64,000 bases of DNA from Amycolatopsis mediterranei (GCF_026017845.1 NZ_CP100416.1:9612366-9676365), one strand, 5' to 3'. Positions 42,163-50,538 are shown, numbered from the stretch's first letter. Translations and numbers: made by a program. Notes: generated by a model from the sequence alone, not told the origin.

Positions 42163-42969
42163 TTAGCCGCCCCGGGCCAGTTCGTAGAAGGCGACGGCGG
42201 CGGCTGTGGCGATGTTCAGTGAATCGACTCCGGCCGGCATGGGTATCCGGACGGCATGATCAGCCGCCGCGAGCGCCGTCTCGGTCAGTCCGGGACCTTC
42301 GGCGCCGAAGAGCAACGCCACCCGCCCCGGCGCGTGCTCACGCAGCGCGGCCAGCGGGATCGAGCCCGGCCGCGGGGTGAACGCCGCGACGGCGAACCCG
42401 CGCGCCCGGAGGTCGTCGAGGCCGCCCGGCCAGTCCGTCAGGTGCCCGAACGGCACGCGCAGGACGTGCCCCATCGACACGCGCACGCTGCGCCGGTACA
42501 GCGGGTCGGAACAGCCGGGCCCGAGCAGCACGCCGCCGACACCGAGCGCGGCCGCGTTGCGGAAGAGCGAGCCGAGGTTTTCGTGGTCCCCCACGCCTTC
42601 CAGCACCGCGATCGGGCCGGTGCCGCCGACGACTTCGGAAACCGTCAGCGGCGCGGGCCGGTCGGCGACGGCGAGGATCCCGCGGTTGAGGTGGAAGCCG
42701 ACCACCTCGGCCATGGTTTCCGCGGAGGCGACGTACTGGGGAACGTCGAGCCCGGCCAGGTCGCCGGCCAGCTCCGCGAACCGCCGCTGCACACCCAGCA
42801 GCGCCCGGACCGGGTAGCGGGAGGCCAGCAGCCGGGACACCACGACGGTGCCTTCGGCGATGACGAACCCCCGCCCGCCGGGCCGGTCGGGCCGACGGTC
42901 CGCAGTGGACAAGTGCCGGAAATCGTCGACGCGGGGGTCGCCGGAGTGGTCGATGTGGATCACGCCCAT
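42163..42969 (-). CDS. TrmH/SpoU family RNA 2'-O-methyltransferase
   Basis: A 268-residue SPOUT methyltransferase. The N-terminal substrate-binding domain has RGFVIAEGTVVVSRLLASRY. The catalytic knot contains LEGVGDHENLGSLFRNAAAL (motif 1, N-x-G-x-x-x-R), LLFGAEGPGLTETAL (motif 2) and IPMPAGVDSLNIATAAAVAF (motif 3), the SAM-binding loops. It should methylate a ribose in rRNA or tRNA. It is 31 bp upstream of the DUF2537-like gene in transcription. Confidence 0.93.
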   Translation of the reverse strand: MGVIHIDHSGDPRVDDFRHLSTADRRPDRPGGRGFVIAEGTVVVSRLLASRYPVRALLGVQRRFAELAGDLAGLDVPQYVASAETMAEVVGFHLNRGILAVADRPAPLTVSEVVGGTGPIAVLEGVGDHENLGSLFRNAAALGVGGVLLGPGCSDPLYRRSVRVSMGHVLRVPFGHLTDWPGGLDDLRARGFAVAAFTPRPGSIPLAALREHAPGRVALLFGAEGPGLTETALAAADHAVRIPMPAGVDSLNIATAAAVAFYELARGG

Positions 42970-43173
42970 CCCCCCAGTCTGTCACCCGCTTGCCGGGCGG
43001 TTCACTGGTCCGAACGTCCGCCGCGGTGTGGTGCGAACGGGGCTATTTTGCTTTCGGTTAACCGTCCGTGACGGAGTGCACCAGTTTGGCCGCTAGCCCG
43101 GGTGCATCGCCTGTGTAACGGTTGTCCGCCGGGGCCTGAAACACGTCCTAGTCCACGCCGACACGAAACAGGG

Positions 43174-44679
43174 ATGGTCATGGGGATGGACCTCGAGGCT
43201 CAGTCGTTCAACACGCTGGACCGAGGAAGGTACCGCCGCAAGGTGCAGCGCTGTCTGGACACGCTGGCCCGCATGCTCACCGACGGCAGTTTTTCGTTCC
43301 CCCGCAAGAACATCGGCCTCGAAGTCGAGCTGAACCTCGTCGACCGCGAGCTGCGCCCGTCGATGACGAACACCGCGGTGCTGGAGGCGCTCGACGACCC
43401 GTCGTTCACCACCGAGCTGGGTCAGCACAACATCGAGCTGAACGTCCCGCCGCGGCCGCTGGCGGGCGATTCCGCGCTCCAGCTCGAAGGCGACCTGCGC
43501 GCGTACCTCGACACCGCGGCGACGAAGGCCCGTGACACCGGCTCGTCGCTGGCGATGATCGGCATCCTGCCGACGTTGAAGCACGAGCACTTCGACCAGA
43601 AGTGGCTCACCAACAAGACCCGGTACTCCACGCTGAACGACCAGATCTTCGCCGCGCGCGGCGAACGCACGGTGCTCGCCATGGAAGGCGTGCCGCTGCC
43701 GGGCCGGCAGCCCGAACGCCTGCGCAGCTACGCGGAGTCGATCCTGCCGGAGGCCGCCTGCACCAGCGTGCAGCTGCACCTGCAGGTCGCGCCCGAGGAG
43801 TTCGCCGCGCACTGGAACGCGGCGCAGTGCCTGGCCGGGCTGCAGATCGCGCTCGCGTCGAATTCGCCGTTCCTGCTCGGCAAAGCGCTGTGGCACGAGA
43901 CGCGGATCCCGCTGTTCCTGCAGGCGACCGACACCCGGCCGGAGGAGCTGAAGAACCAGGGCGTGCGGCCGCGGGTGTGGTTCGGCGAGCGCTGGATCAC
44001 GTCGATCTTCGACCTGTTCGAGGAGAACGTCCGCTACTTCCCCGGCCTGCTCCCGGAAACCGACGCCGAAGACCCGATCGAGGCGCTCGACGCGGGCCAG
44101 GCGCCGAAGCTCACCGAGCTGCGCATGCACAACGGCACCATCTGGCGCTGGAACCGTCCGGTGTACGACGTCGTCGACGGCCTGCCGCACCTGCGCGTGG
44201 AGAACCGGGTGCTGCCGGCCGGCCCGACCGTGGTCGACACGGTGGCGAACGCGGCCTTCTTCTACGGCGCCCAGCGCGCGCTGGCCGAGGCGGAACGCCC
44301 GGTGTGGAGCCAGATGTCGTTCCAGGCCGCCGAGGAAAACTTCTACGCGGGCGCGCGGCGGGGCTTCGACGGGCAGCTGTACTGGCCGGGCATCGGCTGG
44401 ATCCCGCCGGACGAGCTGGCGCTGCGCGTGCTGCTGCCGCTCGCCCACGAGGGCCTGCGCCGCTCCGACGTCTCCGACGAGGCCCGCGAGCGCTACCTCG
44501 GGATCATCGAGCGCCGGTGCCTGGCGCGGCGGACCGGGGCGACCTGGCAACGCGACTACGTCCTGCGCGCGCAGGAACGCGGGCTGGATCGCGAGGCGGC
44601 GCTGAGCCTGATGCTGGGGCGCTACCTGGAGCTGTCCGAGTCGGGCGAGCCGGTGCACACGTGGCCGGTGGCCGATTGA
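43174..44679 (+). CDS. Glutamate-cysteine ligase-like (GCS2 family) carboxylate-amine ligase
   Basis: A protein of about 501 residues related to ATP-dependent GCS2 enzymes, which join glutamate gamma-carboxylate to an amine. Visible family elements are KNIGLEVELNLVDREL (the Glu-x-Glu metal site), TTELGQHNIELNVPPRPL, SVQLHLQVAPEEFAAHWNAA and LRMHNGTIWRWNRPVYD. Starts at 43174, 43180 and 43186 (all ATG, in frame) are possible; the third matches the MDLEAQSFN opening best. The substrate is uncertain, since actinomycetes mainly use mycothiol; ergothioneine precursors or other gamma-glutamyl products are conceivable. A TetR gene follows 16 bp later. Confidence 0.88.
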   Translation: MVMGMDLEAQSFNTLDRGRYRRKVQRCLDTLARMLTDGSFSFPRKNIGLEVELNLVDRELRPSMTNTAVLEALDDPSFTTELGQHNIELNVPPRPLAGDSALQLEGDLRAYLDTAATKARDTGSSLAMIGILPTLKHEHFDQKWLTNKTRYSTLNDQIFAARGERTVLAMEGVPLPGRQPERLRSYAESILPEAACTSVQLHLQVAPEEFAAHWNAAQCLAGLQIALASNSPFLLGKALWHETRIPLFLQATDTRPEELKNQGVRPRVWFGERWITSIFDLFEENVRYFPGLLPETDAEDPIEALDAGQAPKLTELRMHNGTIWRWNRPVYDVVDGLPHLRVENRVLPAGPTVVDTVANAAFFYGAQRALAEAERPVWSQMSFQAAEENFYAGARRGFDGQLYWPGIGWIPPDELALRVLLPLAHEGLRRSDVSDEARERYLGIIERRCLARRTGATWQRDYVLRAQERGLDREAALSLMLGRYLELSESGEPVHTWPVAD

Positions 44680-44694
44680 CGCTAGCCTGGGCGG

Positions 44695-45291
44695 ATGCCG
44701 AAGATTCTCGGTGAGTCGCTGGAGGCGCACCGGCGGGAGGTGCGGTCGCGGGTCTTCGACGTCCTGCGTGCGCAGCTCTACGAGCGCGGCTTCGACGCGA
44801 TCACCCTCGCCGGCGTCGCGTCGGCGGCCGGGGTGGGCCGGACCGCGCTGTACAACCACTTCCCCGACAAGGAGAGCCTGCTCGTCGCGTTCGTCGAGGA
44901 CGAAGCGGCCCAATACGTCACGCGGCTGACCGAAGCCGTCGAGGCCCAGGCCGATCCGGTGGACCAGCTGGCCACCTTCGTCCGGCTGCAGCTGCGGGTG
45001 CTGGCCGAGTACCACATGCCACCCGGCACGGCGCTGGCGTCGGCACTGGCCCCGGCGGCGTACCGCCGCATCAGCGCCCACGCCGACCCGATCACCGACC
45101 GCCTGCGCGCGATCCTCGCCGGCGGCGTCGACCTGGGCCGCTGGCCGGCCGAGGACCCGGACGTCCTGATCCCGATGATCACCGCGGCGCTGGGCAACCG
45201 CACCCTGGTCGACGGGCCGGCCGGGCAGCTCGAAGAGGTGGTCGAGGCCGCGGTCCGGTTCGTCCTGCGTGCGGTCGGCGCCACGGTTTAG
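44695..45291 (+). CDS. TetR/AcrR family regulator
   Basis: A 198-residue repressor with the helix-turn-helix RSRVFDVLRAQLYERGFDAI, then TLAGVASAAGVGRTALYNHFPDKESLL. The effector domain starts EDEAAQYVTRLTEAVEAQAD. It follows the GCS2 gene by 16 bp and precedes heme oxygenase by 74 bp. The CTGACAGCGTGTCAG dyad between it and heme oxygenase is its likely operator. Confidence 0.9.
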   Translation: MPKILGESLEAHRREVRSRVFDVLRAQLYERGFDAITLAGVASAAGVGRTALYNHFPDKESLLVAFVEDEAAQYVTRLTEAVEAQADPVDQLATFVRLQLRVLAEYHMPPGTALASALAPAAYRRISAHADPITDRLRAILAGGVDLGRWPAEDPDVLIPMITAALGNRTLVDGPAGQLEEVVEAAVRFVLRAVGATV

Positions 45292-45326
45292 GGTGGCCTA
45301 AGTCCGATTCATGCCCTACGATCTTT

Positions 45327-45341
45327 CTGACAGCGTGTCAG
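45327..45341. promoter_or_regulatory. Dyad upstream of heme oxygenase
   Basis: CTGACA-GCG-TGTCAG is a perfect 6+3+6 inverted repeat 24 bp before the heme oxygenase ATG. Its core GACA-N3-TGTC equals the two sites at 23309-23336. The adjacent TetR gene is the probable regulator. Confidence 0.55.
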
Positions 45342-45364
45342 ATCGATCGCCGGGAGGCCTGCCC

Positions 45365-46024
45365 ATGTCGGTGACCACGGACGCCCGCCCCTTCTCGGCG
45401 ACCTTGCGCGCGTCGACCCTCGAAGTGCACGACCGGGCGAACTACTCGACGTACATGCGTGCCCTGCTCGGCGGGGAGCTGACGCGCGACGGCTACGCCC
45501 AGCTCGCGATCCAGTACTACTTCGTCTACGGCGCGATCGAAGCGGCGAGCGACGCGATGGCCGGCGACCGGGTCGGCGGCGAGTTCGTCTTCGACGAGCT
45601 GCGACGCCTCCCGCTCCTGGAGCGCGACCTCGCCCACCTCGTCGGCCCGGACTGGCGCGCGACGATCTCGCCGCTCGCCCCCACTCGCGAGTACGTCGCC
45701 CGGATCCGCGAAGCGTCTTCGTGGGCCGGCGGGTACGTGGCCCACCACTACACGCGCTACCTCGGCGACATCGCCGGCGGCCAGGTCATCCGGCGGACGC
45801 TCGAGAAGAACTACGACGTCGCCGAGGCGGGTGCGCTCTTCTACCACTTCGACGGCATCGGCAGCGCCCCTCGCTTCCGGGACCAGTACCGGGCGAAGCT
45901 GGACAATGCGCCCTGGGACGACGCCGAGCGCGCCCGCGTGATCGACGAGACGCTGGTGGCGTTCGAGTGCAACGGCGCCGTGTTCGACGAGCTGGCGCTG
46001 CGGCTCGACGAGTTCCGCGCCTGA
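45365..46024 (+). CDS. Heme oxygenase
   Basis: A 219-residue biliverdin-producing heme oxygenase that opens heme and frees iron. The proximal His22 sits in ASTLEVHDRANYSTYM. The distal helix is RYLGDIAGGQVIRR (about residues 131-144), with the flexible glycines expected, preceded by YVAHHYTRY. I chose ATG 45365 because a GGGAGG site lies 7 bp before it; an earlier in-frame ATG at 45311 would begin before the operator. It lies close to superoxide dismutase and to an iron-box palindrome. Confidence 0.9.
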   Translation: MSVTTDARPFSATLRASTLEVHDRANYSTYMRALLGGELTRDGYAQLAIQYYFVYGAIEAASDAMAGDRVGGEFVFDELRRLPLLERDLAHLVGPDWRATISPLAPTREYVARIREASSWAGGYVAHHYTRYLGDIAGGQVIRRTLEKNYDVAEAGALFYHFDGIGSAPRFRDQYRAKLDNAPWDDAERARVIDETLVAFECNGAVFDELALRLDEFRA

Positions 46025-46267
46025 ATGATCGATCTCACAGCTCGTTGACCTCCAGCTAAGTCCAAGTTGCAGGCTCGGTTTCGGGTGGTGCACCCACGGG
46101 GTACGCCACTTGTGAACCGCCGTCCCACTCAGTGCCAACCAGGGCCGGGAGCTTCGCCACCCGGACCCCCATCAGGTGGGATGGCCACCTGCCCCCGCTC
46201 GCCGCGAGGGGGCGTGTGCTACTAGGTTCGATACCGGAAACTTGTGTCGAAGACAGAAGGAGGGCCA

Positions 46268-46891
46268 ATGGCCCGCTACGAGCTCCCCGATCTCGACTAC
46301 GACTACAGCGCCCTGGCGCCCCACATCTCCGGCGAGATCAACGAGCTGCACCACACCAAGCACCACGCGACCTACGTCAAGGGCGCGAACGACACGCTCG
46401 ACAAGCTCGCCGAGGCCCGCGACGCAGGTGACTTCGGCTCGATCGTCGGCCTGGAGACCACGCTGGCCTTCAACCTGGCCGGCCACGCCAACCACGTCGT
46501 GTGGTGGAAGATCCTGTCGCCGGAAGGCGGCGACAAGCCGACCGGCGAGCTGGCCGCGGCGATCGACGAGGCGTTCGGCTCCTTCGACAAGTTCAAGGCG
46601 CAGTTCACCGCCGTCTCGACCACGATCCAGGGCAACGGCTGGGGCGCGCTCTCCTGGGACCCGATCGGCAAGACGCTGATCACCCAGCAGCTGCGCGACC
46701 ACCACAACAACCTGATCCTGCCGACCGTGCCGATCCTGCTGGTCGACGTCTGGGAGCACGCGTTCTACCTGGACTACAAGAACGTGAAGCCGGACTACGT
46801 CAAGGCCCTGTGGAACATCTTCAACTGGGCCGAGATCAGCAAGCGCTTCGACAACGCCGTCGCGGGCGGCAACGGCCTGCTGCTCGGCTGA
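46268..46891 (+). CDS. sodA: Superoxide dismutase (Fe/Mn type)
   Basis: A 207-residue Fe/Mn superoxide dismutase. Metal ligands are His28 (ELHHTKHH), His76 (GHANHVVWW), Asp160 and His164 (DVWEHAFYLDY), the same numbering as the mycobacterial enzyme. Tyr/His gating residues (HATYVKG) and DHHNNLI with His145 are also present. Metal choice cannot be fixed by sequence alone. ATG 46268 follows an AAGGAGGG site. The 243-bp upstream region holds a GC-rich hairpin but no other gene. A T-rich terminator follows. Confidence 0.97.
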   Translation: MARYELPDLDYDYSALAPHISGEINELHHTKHHATYVKGANDTLDKLAEARDAGDFGSIVGLETTLAFNLAGHANHVVWWKILSPEGGDKPTGELAAAIDEAFGSFDKFKAQFTAVSTTIQGNGWGALSWDPIGKTLITQQLRDHHNNLILPTVPILLVDVWEHAFYLDYKNVKPDYVKALWNIFNWAEISKRFDNAVAGGNGLLLG

Positions 46892-46906
46892 GCTGTTTTC
46901 TCGTCG

Positions 46907-46940
46907 ACGGGGCCCTTCCTTGCCGGGAGGGCCCCGTTTT
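46907..46940 (+). terminator. sodA terminator
   Basis: ACGGGGCCCT (46907-46916) pairs with AGGGCCCCGT (46928-46937), with CC/GG extension on the loop side, and a TTTT run follows the stem. This has the form of an intrinsic terminator. Confidence 0.8.
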
Positions 46941-46959
46941 CGTCGCCGGCTGAATTCGC

Positions 46960-46990
46960 TTGACCTCGAGTGCGGTCGAGGTGTTTGAGT
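46960..46990 (+). promoter_or_regulatory. MerR-type operator/promoter for the N-acetyltransferase
   Basis: TTGACC (46960-46965) can serve as -35, and ACCTCGA-N6-TCGAGGT (46963-46982) is a perfect dyad overlapping it. A -10-like TTGAGT lies 19 bp further on. A dyad inside a 19-bp spacer is the hallmark of MerR/SoxR-activated promoters. The predicted transcription start falls at about the ATG 46998. Confidence 0.55.
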
Positions 46991-46997
46991 GAGCACC

Positions 46998-47810
46998 ATG
47001 GACATCGACGCGTACCTGGACCGCCTCGGCGTCGGCCGCCCGGCGGCGCCCGACCTCGCGACGCTGCGCCACCTGCAGGAGCGCCACCTGGCCGCGGTGC
47101 CGTTCGAGAACCTGAGCATTCACCTCGGAGAGCCGGTCGTCCTCGACGAGGAGGCGTTGTTCGCGAAGATCGTGGGCCGCCGGCGAGGCGGATTCTGCTA
47201 CGAGCTGAACGGTTTGTTCGCCGCGTTGCTGCGCGCGCTGGGCCATGACGCCACGCTGCACGCGGCCCAGGTCTTCCACGCCGACGGCACGCTCGGCCCC
47301 CCGCTGGACCACGCGGCGATCGTCGTCTCCCTCGACTCCGAGAACTGGCTGGTGGACGTCGGCTTCGGCCGGTTCGCCCGGCACCCGCTGAGCCTGTCCG
47401 CCGTGGACGGCCAACCGGACCCCGACGGCGAGTTCCTGGTGCTGGACGCACCGCACGGCGACTTCGACGTCCTGCTGGACGGCAAGCCGCAGTACCGCCT
47501 GGAGCGCCGCCCGCGCCCGCTCGCCGACTTCGTGCCGATGGCGTGGTGGCAGACGACGTCACCGGAGTCCCCCTTCACCCGCTCGTTGACCTGCTCTCGC
47601 CCGACGTCGCAGGGCCGGGTGACCTTGGCGGGCGACAAGCTGATCGAGACGGTCGACGGCGTCCGCAACGAGGTTCCGCTGCCGACTCCCGAGGCGATCC
47701 ACGCGGCATACCGCGTGTACTTCGGGATGGCTCTGACGCGCCTGCCGGTGCCACCGGGCGGGAGCCCCTTGACGCACGGCGCGCCCCAGCCGGACACTGC
47801 CCTGACGTGA
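46998..47810 (+). CDS. nat: Arylamine N-acetyltransferase
   Basis: A 270-residue NAT that moves acetyl from acetyl-CoA to arylamines or hydrazines. The catalytic triad is Cys67 in RRRGGFCYELN, His105 in LDHAAIVV and Asp120 in LVDVGFGRF. The opening DIDAYLDRLGVGRPAAPDL is usual for the family. I prefer ATG 46998 over GTG 46989, because the promoter-like element predicts a transcript beginning near the ATG, so translation could be leaderless. Mycobacterial NAT is linked to cholesterol catabolism, but no such genes are near here. Confidence 0.93.
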   Translation: MDIDAYLDRLGVGRPAAPDLATLRHLQERHLAAVPFENLSIHLGEPVVLDEEALFAKIVGRRRGGFCYELNGLFAALLRALGHDATLHAAQVFHADGTLGPPLDHAAIVVSLDSENWLVDVGFGRFARHPLSLSAVDGQPDPDGEFLVLDAPHGDFDVLLDGKPQYRLERRPRPLADFVPMAWWQTTSPESPFTRSLTCSRPTSQGRVTLAGDKLIETVDGVRNEVPLPTPEAIHAAYRVYFGMALTRLPVPPGGSPLTHGAPQPDTALT

Positions 47811-47814
47811 ACGA

Positions 47815-47848
47815 AGCCCCGGCCTGGGGTTTTCCCAGGGCCGGGGCT
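47815..47848. terminator. Hairpin after the N-acetyltransferase
   Basis: AGCCCCGGCCTGGG (47815-47828) pairs with 47834-47848, with one bulged G. The loop is GTTTT and there is no downstream T-tract. It begins 4 bp after the NAT stop. Confidence 0.75.
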
Positions 47849-47895
47849 CCGTCCGTTCCCGAACTGACTGCCGCTCCCACCACGAAGCGGACATG

Positions 47896-47918
47896 TATGA
47901 GGTTAGCCTAACCTCATA
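47896..47918. promoter_or_regulatory. Perfect IdeR/DtxR iron-box palindrome
   Basis: The core TGAGGTTAGCCTAACCTCA (47898-47916) matches the iron-box consensus as I recall it, TTAGGTTAGSCTAACCTAA, at 17 of 19 positions, and the symmetry extends two more bases on each side. It sits in a convergent intergenic region, not upstream of any visible gene. Heme oxygenase and sodA lie within 2.5 kb. Confidence 0.75.
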
Positions 47919-47973
47919 TTCTCGGGCAAGAGTTCGGTCGTGGAGACTCGGATCTCACTCTTCCGGGTGACAT

Positions 47974-47996
47974 CGGGGCGGCAGGCCCCGGTTTTT
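47974..47996 (+). terminator. Intrinsic terminator downstream of the iron box
   Basis: CGGGGC-GGCAG-GCCCCG followed by GTTTTT is a compact stem with a T-run, the classic intrinsic form, oriented for rightward transcription. It lies 56 bp after the iron box, which would leave a transcript of about 70 bases. It could also be a second terminator for the N-acetyltransferase. Confidence 0.75.
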
Positions 47997-48047
47997 GTCG
48001 GTGGTCGCCGATACGGTCACGCCATGAATTCGACCCGATACGCTTCG

Positions 48048-49412
48048 TCAGACCTTCGTCCCCTTGAGCACCCGCAGCCCCAGGCCGCGCGTGACCGGCC
48101 AGGAGATCCCGCCCCGCCGGATCAGCACCACCGCACACACGACCGCGGCCACGGCCGAGACCGCCCCGCCGATGTAGAACGGAGACCGCCCGCCGAACTC
48201 CTGGGCCATCCACCCGACCATCGGGCCGCCGATCGGGTTGCCGCCGATCAGCACCAGCACGTACAAGCCCATCACGCGGCCCCGCATCTCCGGGCTGACC
48301 GACGTCTGCACCAGCGCGTTCGCGGTGTTGAGGAAGGTCATCGTGGCGAAGCCGAGCGGGATCAGGCCGAGGCCGAACGTCAGGTACGTCGGCATGAACG
48401 CCGTGAGCAGCTCGAACACGCCGAGGAAGAACGCGGACACCAGCATCAGCCGCACCCGCGGCCGCCCCTTGGTGCCCCGGCGCGCGGACATCAGCGCGCC
48501 GGTGAAGGTGCCGCCCGCGACCAGCGTCGACAGCAGGCCGTAGCCGTCGGCCGCGGTGTGGAACACGTTCGCCGCGACGATCGGCAGGGAGCTGAAGTAG
48601 GTGATGCCGAACGTGCTGACGAACAACACCAGCACCATCACGGTCATCAGATCCGAACGACGGCGGACGTACCGCAAGCCCTCGGCCAGCTGCCCCTTCT
48701 CGCGCGGCACGGCCGCGACGCGGAACAGCTTGTCCGGGTTCATCAGGATCAGGCCGAAGATCACCGCGACCGTGCTGAGCGCGTTCGCGATGAACAGCCA
48801 GCCGGTGCCGATCCAGGTGATCGCGAACCCGGCGATCGCCGGGCCGACGATCCGCGCCATGTTGAAGATCGACGAGTTCAGCGCGACGGCGTTCGTGACC
48901 TGGTCGCGGCCCACCATCTCGGCGACGAACGACTGCCGCGTCGGCACTTCCAGCGCCGCCGTCACGCCGAGGGTGAAGCACAGGACGTAGACGTGCCACA
49001 GCGCGGCGATCCCGCTCAGGTCGAGCACGCCGAGGATGACGGCCTGCGAACACGCCGCGGCCTGGATCCAGGTGAGCAGCCGCCGCTTGTCGACGCGGTC
49101 GGCGAGGACACCGGCCCAGAGCGAGAGGAACAGCGTCGGCGTGAACTGCAGCGCGACCGCGACCCCGAGGGCGATCGGGTTGTTGCCGCTGAGGGTGAAC
49201 ACCAGCCAGTCCTGGGCGATGCGCTGCATCCAGGTGCCGATGTTCGAGATGACCTGGCCGGTGAAGAACAGCCGGTAGTTGCGGACGCGCAGCGAGGCGA
49301 ACATGCTGCCGCGTTTGGCTTCCGACGGCGGCGAGGCGGATGGCGGTGAGGCCGATTCCCGGGTAGCAGTGGTCTGGATCGAACGCTTGGTTTCGCTACC
49401 CGTGGCCGTCAC
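48048..49412 (-). CDS. MFS transporter
   Basis: A 454-residue major facilitator with about 12 helices after a low-complexity Ser/Ala/Pro N-terminus of 35 residues. Marks are RVRNYRLFFTGQVISNIGTWMQ, LWAGVLADRVDKRRLL (loop 2-3) and PEMRGRVMGLYVLVLIGG. The layout is EntS-like, related to multidrug and siderophore exporters. It follows the MarR gene on the same strand after 5 bp, so the MarR protein probably represses it. The iron box lies behind its 3' end, so iron control of this gene is not supported. Confidence 0.87.
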   Translation of the reverse strand: MTATGSETKRSIQTTATRESASPPSASPPSEAKRGSMFASLRVRNYRLFFTGQVISNIGTWMQRIAQDWLVFTLSGNNPIALGVAVALQFTPTLFLSLWAGVLADRVDKRRLLTWIQAAACSQAVILGVLDLSGIAALWHVYVLCFTLGVTAALEVPTRQSFVAEMVGRDQVTNAVALNSSIFNMARIVGPAIAGFAITWIGTGWLFIANALSTVAVIFGLILMNPDKLFRVAAVPREKGQLAEGLRYVRRRSDLMTVMVLVLFVSTFGITYFSSLPIVAANVFHTAADGYGLLSTLVAGGTFTGALMSARRGTKGRPRVRLMLVSAFFLGVFELLTAFMPTYLTFGLGLIPLGFATMTFLNTANALVQTSVSPEMRGRVMGLYVLVLIGGNPIGGPMVGWMAQEFGGRSPFYIGGAVSAVAAVVCAVVLIRRGGISWPVTRGLGLRVLKGTKV

Positions 49413-49417
49413 CGTGG

Positions 49418-49849
49418 TTAGTTCCCCGCCATCCTGTCGATGATTTCGGCGGCTTTGGAGAGCACTTCACGCTCTTCGTCGCCGAGTTCCGCCAATTGCC
49501 GGTCCAGCCACGCCTCCCGCACGGAGATGGCCTTCTTCACGTAGGCCAGCCCACTCTCGGACAGCTCGACGATGGCTTGCCTGCCATCGGTCGGGTGCGG
49601 GCGCCGCTCGACGAACCCCAGCTCCTCGAGCGCGGCGATCACCCTCGTCATCGAAGGTGGCTGGACGCCTTCCTTCGCGGCGAGCTGACCGGGGGTCAGC
49701 GCACCGCACTTGTGCAGGGTGGACAGCGCGGCGACCTGCGTCAGCGTGAGGTCGTCCCCGACGCGCTGTGCCCGCAGCCGGCGGTTGAGCCGGACCACCG
49801 CGAGACGCAGACGGCTCGCCAAGGAGCGTTCGTGCGTGTCGCCGGACAT
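49418..49849 (-). CDS. MarR family regulator
   Basis: A 143-residue MarR protein, first gene of a MarR-MFS operon. The winged helix reads LTLTQVAALSTLHKCGALTP, then GQLAAKEGVQPPSMTRVIAALEE (in parts), and the wing is RRPHPTDGRQAIVELSESG. ATG 49849 is chosen, giving MSGDTHERS; in-frame upstream extension crosses the AT-rich start region. The promoter region contains TTAGCATACCTTA next to the start, which could be the MarR site. Confidence 0.9.
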   Translation of the reverse strand: MSGDTHERSLASRLRLAVVRLNRRLRAQRVGDDLTLTQVAALSTLHKCGALTPGQLAAKEGVQPPSMTRVIAALEELGFVERRPHPTDGRQAIVELSESGLAYVKKAISVREAWLDRQLAELGDEEREVLSKAAEIIDRMAGN

Positions 49850-49956
49850 ATAGTTAGCATACCTTACGAAACTTCGGCCGCGCGGGTGATCTCCGTCAAG
49901 CGGCAACCTGGAATACCCCGGCGCGTCCTCCCCGGAGAGAGAACCTGGGGAGTCGG

Positions 49957-50538
49957 ATGAACAAGAAGCTGGTGGGCTCGGCCGTGGTCGGCGCGGCGGT
50001 CCTCGCGGTAGTGGTGGCACTGTTGCTCGGCGGCGGTGACGGCGCGCCGAAGGCCGCACCGCCACCGCCATCGCTGGTGCCGGCGTCCACACCGCCGCCG
50101 ACCCCGCAAGCCGAGGAGAACTACGACTTCCCGGCCGAGGCGGGCAGCGAGTCCGGCGGCTTCTCCGTCACGATCCCCGTGCCCGCGACCTGGGCCGCCA
50201 CGCACGACAAGGACCGCGCCAGCTACCGCCACGGCGACCTCCTGCTGGAGACCGACCGGGTGCACCTCGAACAGGAGGACCCGGTGAGCGGCCTCCGAGC
50301 CGTGGCCAAGGCCGCCGGCCACGGCGGCACGGTCACCGAGCACGCGCCGATCTTCGACTACGACGCCGCCGAGTGGGACTACACCTACCCCCGCGACGGC
50401 AGCCCGCGGCGGGTTTCGGTGGTCGGCCTCGGCGTCGGCGACACCCTCATCACGATCCGCTTCGAGGCCCCGCCCGCCGAGTTCGAGAGCAACCGCGGCG
50501 TCCTCGACGCGGCGCTGCAGGTGGGTGGCGCCGGCTGA
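49957..50538 (+). CDS. Membrane-anchored secreted protein of unknown function
   Basis: A 193-residue protein not assigned to a family. One N-terminal helix (LVGSAVVGAAVLAVVVALLL) anchors it, followed by a Pro/Ala-rich linker (about residues 35-52). An outer domain follows, GGFSVTIPVPATWAATHDKD through DYTYPRDGSPRRVSVVGLGV and VLDAALQVGG. The VPATWAA and late RFEAPPAEF elements recall small sensor domains at the C-termini of serine/threonine kinases, but no kinase is present. It is divergent from MarR and ends directly against the NCS2 permease gene. Confidence 0.75.
   Translation: MNKKLVGSAVVGAAVLAVVVALLLGGGDGAPKAAPPPPSLVPASTPPPTPQAEENYDFPAEAGSESGGFSVTIPVPATWAATHDKDRASYRHGDLLLETDRVHLEQEDPVSGLRAVAKAAGHGGTVTEHAPIFDYDAAEWDYTYPRDGSPRRVSVVGLGVGDTLITIRFEAPPAEFESNRGVLDAALQVGGAG

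Noticed and set aside
45288..45301. TTAGG-GTGG-CCTAA as an iron box for heme oxygenase
   Set aside because: The arms fit the ends of the iron-box consensus but the spacing is 5 bp too short and the centre does not match; it also overlaps the TetR stop codon.
49848..49868. AT-rich TTAGCATACCTTA before marR as an iron box
   Set aside because: Only about 12 of 19 positions agree with the consensus; a MarR site is the simpler reading.
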